From assembly GCF_001931485.1 (NCBI RefSeq), contig NZ_MSDV01000055.1, positions 22,777 to 86,776 of the forward strand: a stretch of 64,000 nt of DNA, written 5' to 3'. Made by a program: the position numbers and the translations under genes. The stretch comes from Burkholderia sp. SRS-W-2-2016 (GTDB lineage: Bacteria > Pseudomonadota > Gammaproteobacteria > Burkholderiales > Burkholderiaceae). Position 1 is the stretch's first letter, and each line of letters opens with the position of its first letter. The notes beneath the pieces were generated by a model. It worked only from the letters and a program-made list of their open reading frames with translations. It searched no databases and was not told the DNA's origin. Shown piece after piece: positions 46,388-57,284 of this stretch.

Positions 46388-47547
46388 TCGAAGCGGCACA
46401 GTTCGTCGAGGCGGCGCGCGAGCGCGGTTTCGACTGGTACGCGGGCGTGCCGTGCTCGTATCTGACGCCGTTCATCAACTACGTGCTGCAGGACGAATCG
46501 CTGCACTACGTGTCGGCGGCCAACGAGGGCGACGCGGTCGCGCTGATCGCCGGCGTCGCGCTCGGCGCGCGGAACGGCCGGCGCGGCATCACGATGATGC
46601 AGAACTCGGGGCTCGGCAACGCGGTGAGCCCGCTCACATCGTTGACGTGGACCTTCCGTCTGCCGCAACTGCTGATCGTCACGTGGCGCGGCCAGCCGGG
46701 CGTACCGGACGAACCGCAGCACGCGCTGATGGGCCCGGTCACGCCGGCGATGCTCGACACGATGGAAATTCCGTGGGAGACCTTCCCGACCGAAGCGGAC
46801 AAGATCGGCCCGGCGCTCGACCGCGCGACCGCGCATATGGATGCCACTGGCCGTCCGTACGCGCTGGTCATGCAGAAGGGCAGCGTCGCGCCGTACGAGC
46901 TGAAGGATGCCGCCGCGCCCGCGCGCAAGACCCCGGTCGCGGCGCGCGCGCAGTTCCGCGCGGTTGACGCGAACGAACTGGCGAGCCGTCACGACGCGCT
47001 GCAAAAGGTCATTGCGCACACGCCGCTCGACTCGACGGTGGTGCTCGCGTCGACCGGCTTCTGCGGCCGGGAACTCTATGCGATCGACGATCGCGCGAAC
47101 CAGCTGTACATGGTCGGCTCGATGGGCTGCGTGACGCCGTTCGCGCTCGGTCTCGCGCTCTCGCGTCCCGATCTGCGGGTGGTCGCGCTCGACGGCGACG
47201 GCGCCGCGCTGATGCGCATGGGCGTGTTCGCGACGCTCGGCGCGTACGGTCCCGCGAATCTCACGCACGTGCTGCTCGACAACGGCGCGCACGACTCGAC
47301 CGGCGGCCAGGCGACGGTGTCGTCGCAGGTGTCGTTCGCGGGCGTCGCGGCCGCGTGCGGCTATGCGTCGGCGGTGGAAAGCGACGACCCGGCCGTGCTC
47401 GACGAGCTGTTCGAAGCCGCGCCGCTCGCCGGCCCGCGTTTCGTACGCCTGACGATCCGCCGCGGCACGCCGGACGGCCTGCCGCGCCCGACCATCACGC
47501 CGCCCGATGTGAAAACGCGCCTGATGCGCCACATCGGCGCGCACTGA
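46384..47547 (+). CDS. aepY: phosphonopyruvate decarboxylase
   Basis: ThDP enzyme of 387 residues that converts phosphonopyruvate to phosphonoacetaldehyde, the step that pulls the mutase equilibrium forward. The N-terminal pyrimidine domain shows WYAGVPCSYLTPFIN and the ThDP Glu in AANEGDAVAL at about 48. The C-terminal domain has LDGDGAALMRMG and LLDNGAHDSTGG. This is the normal two-domain length. It overlaps the mutase stop (ATGA). It also resembles sulfopyruvate decarboxylase, but the neighbours settle the assignment. Confidence 0.93.
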   Translation: MIEAAQFVEAARERGFDWYAGVPCSYLTPFINYVLQDESLHYVSAANEGDAVALIAGVALGARNGRRGITMMQNSGLGNAVSPLTSLTWTFRLPQLLIVTWRGQPGVPDEPQHALMGPVTPAMLDTMEIPWETFPTEADKIGPALDRATAHMDATGRPYALVMQKGSVAPYELKDAAAPARKTPVAARAQFRAVDANELASRHDALQKVIAHTPLDSTVVLASTGFCGRELYAIDDRANQLYMVGSMGCVTPFALGLALSRPDLRVVALDGDGAALMRMGVFATLGAYGPANLTHVLLDNGAHDSTGGQATVSSQVSFAGVAAACGYASAVESDDPAVLDELFEAAPLAGPRFVRLTIRRGTPDGLPRPTITPPDVKTRLMRHIGAH

Positions 47548-47578
47548 AACCACGCTCAAGCTCAAGCAAGGAACGCCG

Positions 47579-48646
47579 ATGCTGCTGCTCAATCCCGGTC
47601 CGGTGACGTTGACCGAACGCGTCCGCAACAGCCTGTTGCAGACCGACCTGTGCCATCGCGAAAGCGAGTTTTTCGACCTGCAGGAAGAGGCGCGCACGCG
47701 TCTGGTCGAGGTCTACGGGCTCGATCCGCAGGAATGGCAAGCTGTACTGATGACCGGCTCCGGCACCGCGGCGGTCGAAAGCATGACGGCCGCGCTGGTG
47801 CCGCAGAACGGCAAGCTGCTGGTGGTCGAAAACGGCGTGTACGGCGAGCGGATCGCGCAGATCGCGACGCAATACGGCATCGCGCATGAAACGCTGAAGC
47901 ACGGCTGGATGGACGCGCCCGATCTCGCGCAGATCGCTCAACGTCTGGACGCGGACAAATCGTTCACGCACGTCGCGGTGATCCATCACGAGACCACCAC
48001 CGGGCGCCTGAACGACATCGCCGCGCTCGGCGCAATCTGCCGCGCGCGCGGGCTGCGTCTGCTGGTGGACGGCGTCAGCAGTTTCGGCGCCGAGACGATC
48101 GATTTCGCCGACGCGTCGCTCGACGCGGTCGCCGCGACCGCCAACAAGTGCCTGCACGGGGTGCCGGGCGCGTCGTTCGTGATCGTGCGGCGCGCGGCGC
48201 TCGCGCAGGCGGCGAGCCGCACGTACTACCTCGATCTGGGCCGGCTCGCGCGCTTGCAGGATCAGCGCAATACGCCGTTCACGCCGTCGGTGCATGCGTA
48301 TTACGCGCTGGTCGAAGCGCTGCGCGAACTCGCCGACGAAGGCGGCTGGCAGGCGCGTCACGCGCGCTATGCGGCGCTCGCCGAGCAGGTGCGCGCGGGT
48401 CTCGCCGCGCGTGGGATGGCCAGCGTGTTGCCGGCCGAGCAGTCGTCGGTGGTGCTGCGCGCGTACCGGCTGCCGGACGGCATCGGCTATCCGCAACTGC
48501 ACGACGCGCTGAAGGCGCGCGGCTTCGTGATCTACGCGGGGCAGGGCGGTTTGTCGGCGGAGCTGTTCCGCATCTCGACGATGGGCAACATCCACGCGGC
48601 CGATGTTGAACGGCTGCTGGATGGCTTCAGCGAATTGATGCGCTGA
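47579..48646 (+). CDS. phnW: 2-aminoethylphosphonate:pyruvate aminotransferase
   Basis: PLP-dependent class V aminotransferase of 355 residues linking phosphonoacetaldehyde and AEP. Typical are LLLNPGPVTLTERVRNSLL, the substrate-binding MTGSGTAAVESM, VDGVSSFGAE with the PLP-binding Asp, and the Schiff-base Lys in ANKCLHGVPGASF. It follows the decarboxylase by 31 bp with an AAGGAA site. Beside aepX and aepY it runs in the biosynthetic direction. No phnX hydrolase, and so no catabolic route, is present here. Confidence 0.93.
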   Translation: MLLLNPGPVTLTERVRNSLLQTDLCHRESEFFDLQEEARTRLVEVYGLDPQEWQAVLMTGSGTAAVESMTAALVPQNGKLLVVENGVYGERIAQIATQYGIAHETLKHGWMDAPDLAQIAQRLDADKSFTHVAVIHHETTTGRLNDIAALGAICRARGLRLLVDGVSSFGAETIDFADASLDAVAATANKCLHGVPGASFVIVRRAALAQAASRTYYLDLGRLARLQDQRNTPFTPSVHAYYALVEALRELADEGGWQARHARYAALAEQVRAGLAARGMASVLPAEQSSVVLRAYRLPDGIGYPQLHDALKARGFVIYAGQGGLSAELFRISTMGNIHAADVERLLDGFSELMR

Positions 48647-48726
48647 TGCGCTGAAGGGCGCGCGGCGCAAGCCGCGCCGTCGTCATCTTTCAAGCGCTAC
48701 CCGCCACCCGTCACCTTTACTTTGGC

Positions 48727-48879
48727 TTACACCGGATCCTTGTCCGGCGGCCCGTCGGGCCGCTGCGGTTCCTCGACGTGATGACCCGGCGACGGCGGCA
48801 CGAGCGGATCGGCTTCCGGGTCGCGGTTCGGGTCGGCGTTCGGATCGGGAATCGGGGTGGTGTGCATGTCGTAGCTCAT
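48727..48879 (-). CDS. Asp/Pro-rich small protein (50 residues)
   Basis: A short, acidic, intrinsically disordered peptide starting MSYDMHTTPIPDPNADPN, rich in DP repeats and ending in KDPV. The AGGTGACGCA leader supports the start. I recall no named domain; such short proline-rich proteins are known as hypothetical genes in Burkholderiaceae. Confidence 0.65.
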   Translation of the reverse strand: MSYDMHTTPIPDPNADPNRDPEADPLVPPSPGHHVEEPQRPDGPPDKDPV

Positions 48880-49001
48880 TGCGTCACCTGTGCGTTGGAA
48901 ATGCGCGGGTCCGGGGCGGGCCAGCCCCCCGGTGTGCCGGCGCGTATCGCGCATGCCGGCTGTTTGTCTCAAGCGTAGGCGTTCGCCGCGCTTCCTGCTC
49001 G

Positions 49002-49718
49002 TTACTTTCTCGTGCTTTTCGCGCTCCGGCGGCCGACGCTCAATTGCCAGTAGCGCTCGGTCGCGAACACGTCGTCGTAATTGCCGGGGCCGAACGCGCG
49101 CAACTGGCTCGCGTACGCGTTGACCGCCTCGCGTTTGAGTTGCGCGCGGCGCTGCATGTCGATCGTATGGCTCGCGCTCGGCGTGGCCGGCGTCGCGACG
49201 ATGCCGCGCTGCGCGAGATCGGCGAGGCGAGCCTGCACCGCGCCCGGCGCGCGGCGGTGAATCGCTTCTTCATAGCCGAACCAGTCCAGATGCGTGAGCC
49301 GCGGCAGGATTTCGCAGCAGGCTTCGAAGACCCGCGCGTGGTCGTCGTGATGCAGGCCGAGCGGCATCAGCAGCGTATTGGCGGTGGTCCGGTAGATCGT
49401 CTCCTCGAGCGCGGCGGCCATCTGGCTGATCGACGGCGAATCCGCGTACTGGCTGTCGCGAAACGGCATGCGCAGCGGAATTGCGTCGAGCACCTCGAGC
49501 GCGAGATTGTCTTCGAGCGTGCGTTGGTGGATCGCCTCGTGCGCATCCGCGAAGCCGGAGCGCTCGTCCCAGTCGGTATGCATCGCGTGTTCGGGGGGCG
49601 CCGCGAACACCGTGCAGACCGCGGCGTCCGGATGCGCGGCGAGCAACGCGCCGCAGCTGAAGACGGCATCGTCGAAATGCGGCGAGACGATGAAAAGGCG
49701 TGGGCTGGTTTCGCTCAT
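49002..49718 (-). CDS. PIG-L family deacetylase
   Basis: Zinc-dependent LmbE/PIG-L deacetylase of 238 residues that removes acetyl from N-acetylated amino sugars or related compounds. The metal-binding motif is SPHFDDAVFSCG at about 12-23 (the family has PHPDDE) and the late histidine is in LGLHHDDHARV. The second Asp of the classic motif is followed by Ala instead of Glu, so catalysis may be altered. It sits 356 bp past the phnW gene on the opposite strand; a link to the AEP product is only possible. Confidence 0.85.
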   Translation of the reverse strand: MSETSPRLFIVSPHFDDAVFSCGALLAAHPDAAVCTVFAAPPEHAMHTDWDERSGFADAHEAIHQRTLEDNLALEVLDAIPLRMPFRDSQYADSPSISQMAAALEETIYRTTANTLLMPLGLHHDDHARVFEACCEILPRLTHLDWFGYEEAIHRRAPGAVQARLADLAQRGIVATPATPSASHTIDMQRRAQLKREAVNAYASQLRAFGPGNYDDVFATERYWQLSVGRRSAKSTRK

Positions 49719-49955
49719 GGGCGGGCGGCGGGTGGTGTCGGGATCGTTGGAAGCCTCGTCGCCGCGCGCGAAAACGCGGCGTCACAACAGCTTAGGCGTA
49801 AATGCAGAGGATTGCGCGAGTGGCTTGAGGTTGCGCAAGCGCTGTGCCTGCTGACTTTGCCCGGTGACTTGCCCGCTGACTGCCAGGTGAAGTGCTTTGG
49901 TGGATGCGCTTGCGCGTCGCGCGTTTGGTTCTGTGCCCGCGTGCCCGAACCACCG

Positions 49956-50543
49956 CTAGATTCCGCGCAAATCCTCGGGCGTGTCCACGTCGCGCAAAAC
50001 GCCCGGATCGTCGACCGCGATGCGTGTGAGCGCCGGCGACATCAGCAGTGCTTTCGCGCCGGTATCGCCGTCGAGCGCGAGCAACGCGTCGCGATGCTCG
50101 CTGCCGAAGCCGACCGGATGGCCGCGCTGGCCGGCATGGAACGGCGCGACCAGCGACGCGCCCGCGTCGAGCGCGCGGGCCACCGCTTCGATGCTCGGCA
50201 GCGCGATGCGCGGCATGTCGGCCAACGCGACGATCCAGCCTTCGGCGTCGGCGCTGGCCGCGATCCCCGCCGCGAGGCTCGCGCCCATCCCGCGTTCGGC
50301 GCTGGCCGCGAACACCACGTCGCAGCCGGCGTCGTTCAGCACGCGAGCCAGCGCATCCGAGCCGGGCCGCACGATCGCCAGCACGCTCGACACGACGCCC
50401 AGCAGCCGATGCGCGGCCTCGTGCGCCACCGGCGTGCCGTCCGGCAGACGGGCGAGCAGTTTGTTATGGAGTCCGTGAGGATCGAAGCGCGTGCCGTAGC
50501 CGGCGGCGAGCAGGATGCCAGTGGCGAGCGAGGCGTAGGCCAT
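49956..50543 (-). CDS. molybdenum cofactor cytidylyltransferase-like protein (MocA/MobA type)
   Basis: Nucleotidyltransferase of 195 residues with the N-terminal LLAAGYGTRFDPHGLHNKLL (MobA-type GxGxRF loop), ADMPRI and RGHPVGF. MocA proteins attach CMP to molybdopterin to form the dinucleotide cofactor used by xanthine-oxidase family enzymes. It lies directly downstream of the aldehyde oxidoreductase operon, 89 bp after its last gene, so it likely supplies MCD cofactor to that enzyme. No XdhC-type chaperone gene is visible. Confidence 0.88.
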   Translation of the reverse strand: MAYASLATGILLAAGYGTRFDPHGLHNKLLARLPDGTPVAHEAAHRLLGVVSSVLAIVRPGSDALARVLNDAGCDVVFAASAERGMGASLAAGIAASADAEGWIVALADMPRIALPSIEAVARALDAGASLVAPFHAGQRGHPVGFGSEHRDALLALDGDTGAKALLMSPALTRIAVDDPGVLRDVDTPEDLRGI

Positions 50544-50632
50544 CGGCGGATACCGGTAGACAGAATGACAGCGATTGTGCGATGCAACGGGAGGCGAGGC
50601 AAGCGCCAAAAGTAGCGCGCGCCTCGCCGCCG

Positions 50633-52851
50633 TCACACCTGCGTCGTGTGCATCACCTTGTCCAGCGTGATCGGCAGATCGCGCACCCGCACGCCGGTCG
50701 CGTTGTACACCGCGTTCGCGATCGCCGCGACCACGCCGGTAATGCCGATCTCGCCGATCCCGCGCACGCCGAGCGAGTTGATATACGGATCGGGTTGGTC
50801 GATAAAGGTCACGTCGAGCGTACCGATGTCCGCATTCACCGGCACGTGATACTCGGCGAGGTTCGCATTGGTGAAGCGCCCATAACGCGTGTCGAGCGTG
50901 CTTTCCTCCTCCAGCGCCGCGCCGATCCCCCACACGAGGCCGCCGATCATCTGGCTATTGGCGGTCTTGCGGTTCAGCACGCGGCCGACGTCGTAGACCG
51001 CGACCACCCGCGGCACGCGAATCGTGCCGAGTTCGGCATCGACGTGCACCTCGACGAAGACCGCGCCGAACGAGTGAAACGAGTACTTCTGCTTTTCGTC
51101 GCCGCGCTTCGCGGTCGCGCTCGCCTCGATCGGCTGGCCGCCCGCGCGCGCGATGATCGCCGCGGCCGGGTCGCGTTTGCCGGGCTGCGAGCGGCTGACG
51201 ACCCAGCCGTTTTCGACCGTCACGTCGTCGAGCGCGAGAGCGTGCACGGGCGATGCCGGATCGGCCAGCGCCAGCGCGATCAGCTGGTTGCGCGCCTGGC
51301 TGGCCGCGTCGCGCACCGCCGGCGACACGCTCGCCGCCGACTGCGAGCCGCCCGACACCGGCGCGCGCGGCAGCGTCGAATCGCCGAGTGCGAAGTGGAT
51401 GTTCTCGGGCGCGAAGCCGAGCGCGTCGGCGGCGACCTGGGTCATCACCGTGTAGGTGCCGGTGCCGAGGTCCTGGGTGCCCGACGCGACCATCGCGGTG
51501 CCGTCCGGCAGGATCCGCGCGAGCGCCGACGCGTCGCTGCGGTTGGCCGGATAGGTCGCGGTCGCCATCCCCATGCCGATCAGCGTGTTGCCGTCGCGCC
51601 GCGAACGCGGCGTCGCCGGGCGGCGCGACCAGCCGAATTTCTCCGCGCCGATCTGGTAACACTCGCGCAGCGACTTGCCGGACCACGGCTTGTGCTCCTG
51701 CGGATCGCTGTCCGCGTAGTTCTTCACGCGCAGCGCGAGCGGGTCCATGTGCAGCGCGGCGGCCAGTTCGTCCATCGCCGATTCGAGTGCGAACGAACCG
51801 GTGGTTTCGCCCGGCGCGCGCATGAAGGTCGGCGTGCCGACGTTTAGCTGCACGAGCCGGTGCGTGGTGATCTGGTTGGGCACCGCGTACAGCATCCGCG
51901 TGACCATGCAGCAGGTCTCGGTCCAGTCCTCGATCATCGACGTGTTCGAGATGCTGTCGTGGCGCATCGCGGTCAGCGTGCCGTCGCGCCGCGCGGCGAG
52001 CACGAAATGCTGCTCGGTGCGCGGGCGCGCGCCGACCGGGCCGAACATCTGCGGCCGTTCGAGCGCGAGCCGCACCGGCCGGCCGGTTTGCCGCGCGGCC
52101 ATCGCGCACAGCGACACATGCGACCAGGACGAGCCCTTGCAGCCGAAGCCGCCGCCGATCAGCGGCGAAATCACCCGCACGTCGCTGGTTGGGATACCGA
52201 AGGTTTTCGCGACCGCCTGCGCGGCGCCGCTCACGCCTTGCGTCGAGTCGTACAGCGTCAGTTGCGGGCCGTCCCAGTGCGCCATCGTCGCGTGCGGCTC
52301 CATCGGGTTGTGATGCTCGATCGGCGTCGTGTAGGTCGCGTCGATATGTACGTCACCGGCGCGCATGCCGTCCTCGAAGCTGCCGCGCCGGGTGTCCGTC
52401 TGACGGCCCTGCGGATTGTCCGGCGCGTGCATTTGCGGTTTGGCCGCGTCGAAATCGAGCGCCGCGGAGCCCGGCTGATAGCCGATCCGCAACTGGCGCG
52501 CGGCATCGGTCGCGCGTTCGAGCGTATCGGCGACCACCACCGCGACCGGCTCGTTGCTGTAATGCACTTCGTTATCCTGCAGAAGCGTCAGATGCCGGCC
52601 GGCGGGCGGCGCGAGCGCCGGCTTGCCGCCGTTCGGCAGGCGCGGCGCGTTCTGGTAGGTCATTACCAGCAGCACGCCGGGCAATGCTTCGGCGCGACTC
52701 GCGTCGATCGATGCGATCTTGCCGCTCGCGATCGTGCTGGTCACCAGCACCGCGTGCGCGAGCCGCGCTTCGGGAAATTCGGCCGCGTAGCGCGCGTCGC
52801 CGGTCACCTTCATCAAACCGTCGACGCGGTCGAGCGGCTGTCCGAGCAGAT

Positions 52852-52855
<4 letters not shown>
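50633..52855 (-). CDS. paoC: aldehyde oxidoreductase, molybdenum-binding subunit (PaoC-like)
   Basis: Xanthine-oxidase family large subunit of 740 residues carrying the molybdenum cofactor; it oxidises aromatic or aliphatic aldehydes to acids, probably in the periplasm with its partners. Conserved parts are GDARYAAEFP near the N-terminus, IGGGFGCKGSS in the cofactor domain, RAPGETTGSFALESAMDELA and the C-terminal GVRGIGEIGITGVVAA with the catalytic Glu. The length matches E. coli PaoC (732). The 5' end overlaps the FAD subunit stop (4 bp). Confidence 0.92.
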
Positions 52856-53853
<998 letters not shown>

Positions 53854-53865
53854 GACGTATCTCCG

Positions 53866-54582
53866 TTACGCGTTGCCGTGCGCGGCGCGCACCGCGGCGA
53901 CGATGTTCGCGTACGCGCCGCAGCGGCAGATATTGCCGCTCATGCGCTCGCGTATTTCGTCGTCCGAAAGTTGCGGCGGGCGCGCGCGTACGTCGTTAGT
54001 GACGGTGCTCGCTGCACCCTGGCGGAATTCGTCGAGCAGCGCAGTCGCCGAACACAACTGCCCGGGCGTACAGTAGCCGCACTGGAACGCATCGTGTTCG
54101 ATGAACGCGCGCTGCACCGGACTCAATGCGCCGGTGCTCGACGCGAGGCCTTCGACGGTCGTGATCCGCACGCCTTCGTGCATCACCGCGAGCGTCAGAC
54201 ACGAGTTGATGCGGCGGCCGTCGACCAGCACCGTGCACGCGCCGCATTGGCCGCGATCGCAGCCTTTCTTCGTGCCCATCAGGCCCGCGTATTCGCGCAA
54301 TGCGTCGAGCAGCGTCACGCGCGGTTCGAGTTGCAGCGTGTAGGTGCGGCCGTTCACGTTTAGCGAAACCGGGCGCGGGGGCACGGGGGGATTCGGTTGT
54401 GCCGGTGCTGCGGCCGGGGTCTGCGTCTGGGCTCGCAGATGCGGCGCCGCGCCGATCGTCGCGGCCGCCGCGGCCGATTGCAGGAAGCGGCGACGCGACG
54501 GGTGAGAAGGTGAGGAGGACTGTGTAGTTGACTCGGAACGGGCGGTCTCGTCCGCATCCGGCGCTTCGGAAGGCGTGGTCAT
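53866..54582 (-). CDS. paoA: aldehyde oxidoreductase, [2Fe-2S] subunit with Tat signal (PaoA-like)
   Basis: Small subunit of 238 residues. A twin-arginine signal (SRRRFLQSAAAAATIG, at about 30-45) shows export of the folded complex to the periplasm. The [2Fe-2S] motifs are GCDRGQCGACTVLVDG with the following SCLTLA and, near the C-terminus, CGYCTPGQ and NICRCGAYANI. A Pro-rich linker follows the signal. Start taken at MTTPSEAPD; a TTG 60 bp upstream is possible. It heads the paoABC operon. Confidence 0.9.
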   Translation of the reverse strand: MTTPSEAPDADETARSESTTQSSSPSHPSRRRFLQSAAAAATIGAAPHLRAQTQTPAAAPAQPNPPVPPRPVSLNVNGRTYTLQLEPRVTLLDALREYAGLMGTKKGCDRGQCGACTVLVDGRRINSCLTLAVMHEGVRITTVEGLASSTGALSPVQRAFIEHDAFQCGYCTPGQLCSATALLDEFRQGAASTVTNDVRARPPQLSDDEIRERMSGNICRCGAYANIVAAVRAAHGNA

Positions 54583-54881
54583 GACGGTCTGTCGACTCCA
54601 TTGAAAGGTCAATGCAGGCTGACGACCCGCGTTGTGCTTCAACGCATCGCGTCGAATAGCGGGTGCAGCAAGTTCGGTGCCGTTGCAGCTGTTAACCAGC
54701 TGTTAACCGTATGAAAAACTCGCGGCAAGAGCAAAGCCGTTCTGCGCAATTAACGGGGGCTAATATGCGCAATGAAGATGAGTGTGGCGATGAGCGTGCC
54801 GGGTATGCGCAGTGCTGGCAGTCGCTAACTGGAGCCCCCCGGTTTGGATCCCCAATGCGTCGCCCGTTCACAGGAGAGCCA

Positions 54882-55118
54882 ATGCAATTCGACTACAGGC
54901 ACTTCCACATCGATTGCCGCGCGCGTCACGCGGAAGACGGCTGCTATTACGCGCGCGCCAGAATCACCCGCGCCGCGCGGCGCAACGAAGCGCTGCTGAC
55001 GCACGACTCGGGCGACATCGACGGCTTTGCGAGCGAGGCGGATGCGCTGTGCTGCGCGCGGTCGTGGGCGATCGAATGGTGCGATGTCGCGGCCGACCAG
55101 GCTGAAACCGCGCGGTAA
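54882..55118 (+). CDS. hypothetical protein (78 residues)
   Basis: Small soluble protein starting MQFDYRHFHIDCRARHAEDG, with four other Cys residues including a CC pair and a C-terminal WCDVAADQ. An AGGAG site 7 bp before the ATG supports the start; the longer upstream frame has no such site. It precedes the exonuclease gene by 34 bp and may be co-transcribed. The family is not recognised. Confidence 0.75.
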   Translation: MQFDYRHFHIDCRARHAEDGCYYARARITRAARRNEALLTHDSGDIDGFASEADALCCARSWAIEWCDVAADQAETAR

Positions 55119-55152
55119 GGACGCGATAAGCACGCGGTAAGGAGACACAATC

Positions 55153-55962
55153 GTGGCGAAGCTGCGGATTGCGACGTTCAACATCAACGGCATCCGTTCG
55201 CGTTTGCCGGCGCTGCTGCAATGGCTCGAGCGCGAAGCGCCGGACGTGGTGTGTCTGCAGGAGTTGAAGGCGGTGGACAGCGCGTTTCCGGTCGAGCAGT
55301 TGCGCGATGCCGGTTACGGCGCGGTGTGGCACGGCCAGAGCGCATGGAACGGCGTGGCGATTCTGGCGAAGGGCGGCGAGCCGCTGGAGCGGCGGCGCGG
55401 TTTGCCCGGCTTCGAGGCGGACACGCACAGCCGTTATCTGGAGGCGGCGGTCGGCGGTGTGCTGATCGCGTGTCTGTATCTGCCGAACGGTAATCCGCAG
55501 CCGGGGCCGAAGTTCGATTACAAGCTCGCGTGGTTCGATCATCTGCTCACGCATACCGCGCATCTTTACAAAAGCGGTCACCCGATCGTGATCGCCGGCG
55601 ACTTCAACGTCGTGCCGACCGACGAGGATATCTACAACCCGCGCTCATGGCTGAAGGATGCGCTGCTGCAACCGGAGAGCCGCGAACGTTACGGCAAGCT
55701 GCTCGCGCAGGGCTGGACCGATGCGCTGCGCACGCATTTCGGCGACGAGCGTGTGTACACGTTCTGGGATTATTTCCGCCGGCATTGGGACACCAATTCA
55801 GGGCTGCGTATCGATCATCTGCTGCTCAGCGCCGATCTCGCGCCGCGTCTGCGCGATGCGGGCGTGGACCGCTGGGTGCGCGGGGAGCCGCATGCAAGCG
55901 ATCACGCGCCGACATGGATCGAACTGGAGATAGACGCGGGGCGCAGGAAGAGAGGTAGCTGA
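55153..55962 (+). CDS. xth: exodeoxyribonuclease III
   Basis: AP endonuclease/3'-5' exonuclease of 269 residues used in base-excision repair. Family motifs are IATFNINGIRSRL at the N-terminus, the metal Glu in CLQELKAVD at about 37, IVIAGDFNVVP with the catalytic Asp/Asn at about 150, LRIDHLLLS and the closing SDHAP with Asp-His. The start is GTG behind GGAGACACAATC. The normal family length is 255-270. Confidence 0.95.
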   Translation: MAKLRIATFNINGIRSRLPALLQWLEREAPDVVCLQELKAVDSAFPVEQLRDAGYGAVWHGQSAWNGVAILAKGGEPLERRRGLPGFEADTHSRYLEAAVGGVLIACLYLPNGNPQPGPKFDYKLAWFDHLLTHTAHLYKSGHPIVIAGDFNVVPTDEDIYNPRSWLKDALLQPESRERYGKLLAQGWTDALRTHFGDERVYTFWDYFRRHWDTNSGLRIDHLLLSADLAPRLRDAGVDRWVRGEPHASDHAPTWIELEIDAGRRKRGS

Positions 55963-56130
55963 CGAAGCAGCGGGAGGCGAGGTGGCCCGGCTGGCGCGGA
56001 CAGCGCGAGGCGAGCCGGTGGGGTTCTGCTGTCGCGCATCGCGCTATTTCGTCCCGGCCTCACGTTCCGCTGCTTCGTTCAGCGTCCGCTTTTAGAAAAG
56101 CGCCGGAAAATCCCAGCGCTTTTACCAACC

Positions 56131-56400
56131 TCAGTAGTCCCGACCGCCGCGCGACCACAGCGCACCCACCACGAATCCGGCGAGTGCCACGACGGCTAGC
56201 GTCGTGAGCGGGTTCTCGGCGGTGGCGTCGCGCATCAGGCTGGTGGTGTTCGCGCATAGCTGCTGCGCCTTGCCGCTCAATTCACGAGCCTTGCCCGCCA
56301 CCTGCTCGCTGGTATCGCCGAGGACATCGCCGACCGCGCTTTGCACCTTGCCCGCGACCTGCTTTACCGCACCTTCCGCTGAATTCGTGTCCATATGCAT
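56131..56400 (-). CDS. CsbD-like protein with C-terminal membrane anchor
   Basis: Protein of 89 residues with an N-terminal CsbD-like helical part (NSAEGAVKQVAGKVQSAVGD) and a hydrophobic segment at about 65-82 ending in a basic tail. The combination recalls ElaB/YqjD-type ribosome-associated membrane anchors. CsbD members are general stress proteins. The AGGAGCG leader supports the MHMDTNS start. Function is not known in detail. Confidence 0.85.
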   Translation of the reverse strand: MHMDTNSAEGAVKQVAGKVQSAVGDVLGDTSEQVAGKARELSGKAQQLCANTTSLMRDATAENPLTTLAVVALAGFVVGALWSRGGRDY

Positions 56401-56600
56401 CGCTCCTGTGGTCATATTTACTTGCGAGCGCGCCGTAATTGCAACGGCGTCGCCCAAGGCCGTCGCGCAGGCCGCGTGAATACGGCGGCGGTCTGCGTCG
56501 GTGACGAACCGGCGCAAGAAGCGCGCCCGGCGCGGCCATGGGCGGCGAGGTTAGTCCGAGGTCGGTAAGACCCGAACGCGATGAATACAGCGAGTGTCCG

Positions 56601-57284
56601 TCAGCGCCGGCGGCGGAAATTGATCCCTATAAAAACAGCCATCAGCATCAGAAAGCCGCCGAACAGCAGCGCGGAATTGACGACCACCTGCCTGAGACCG
56701 AGCCGGTCGACGTCGATGAACGGATACGGATAGAAGTCCGACAGGCTGCCGCGCCAGAACGTGATGCCGAGATACGCGAGCGGATAGACGAGCCACAGCA
56801 GACAGTGCCGCAGCCGCAGATGAAAGCGCGGTACGAACAGCACCCAGTACAGCGCGGCGAGCATCGGCAGCACGCTGTGCAGCGATTCGTTGAGCAGCCG
56901 TCGATACAGCGGCGGCGACCACCAGCCGCGCAACAGCAGGTTGTAAGCGATCCCGACGAACACCATGTAGACGACCACCGCGGTGACGACGGTCGGCTGC
57001 CGTAGCCAGCGCACCAGCGGCGCGCGGCTTTTCCACGCGGCGACGCAGGTGAAGCACAGCGCGCACGCGAGCACGGTCAGATTGGTCAGGTAGCTGCTCA
57101 TGCGCGCGACCGCGTCGAGCACGGTGAGTCCGCGCGCAAGCGTGCGATCGATCGTGACATCGGCTTGCGCGAGCAGCGAGAGCCACGCGATTACGGCGAT
57201 CATGGCCGCCAGCGTCAGCGACGACACGCTCGGCGTATGCAGCGGAAGCTCGGGTTCGCGGTGTTGGATAGGGGGAGGGGACAT
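56601..57284 (-). CDS. Pr6Pr family membrane protein
   Basis: Integral membrane protein of 227 residues with six predicted helices, in the Pr6Pr family (six helices with conserved Pro, Asn and Arg). Visible conserved parts are SYLTNLTVLACALCF in helix 2, YNLLLRGWW after helix 3, ESLHSVLPMLAALYW in helix 4 and YPYPFIDVDRLG before the last helix. The family is distantly related to FAR-17a/AIG1 proteins. The substrate is unknown. It follows motB by 122 bp in the same direction. Confidence 0.88.
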   Translation of the reverse strand: MSPPPIQHREPELPLHTPSVSSLTLAAMIAVIAWLSLLAQADVTIDRTLARGLTVLDAVARMSSYLTNLTVLACALCFTCVAAWKSRAPLVRWLRQPTVVTAVVVYMVFVGIAYNLLLRGWWSPPLYRRLLNESLHSVLPMLAALYWVLFVPRFHLRLRHCLLWLVYPLAYLGITFWRGSLSDFYPYPFIDVDRLGLRQVVVNSALLFGGFLMLMAVFIGINFRRRR

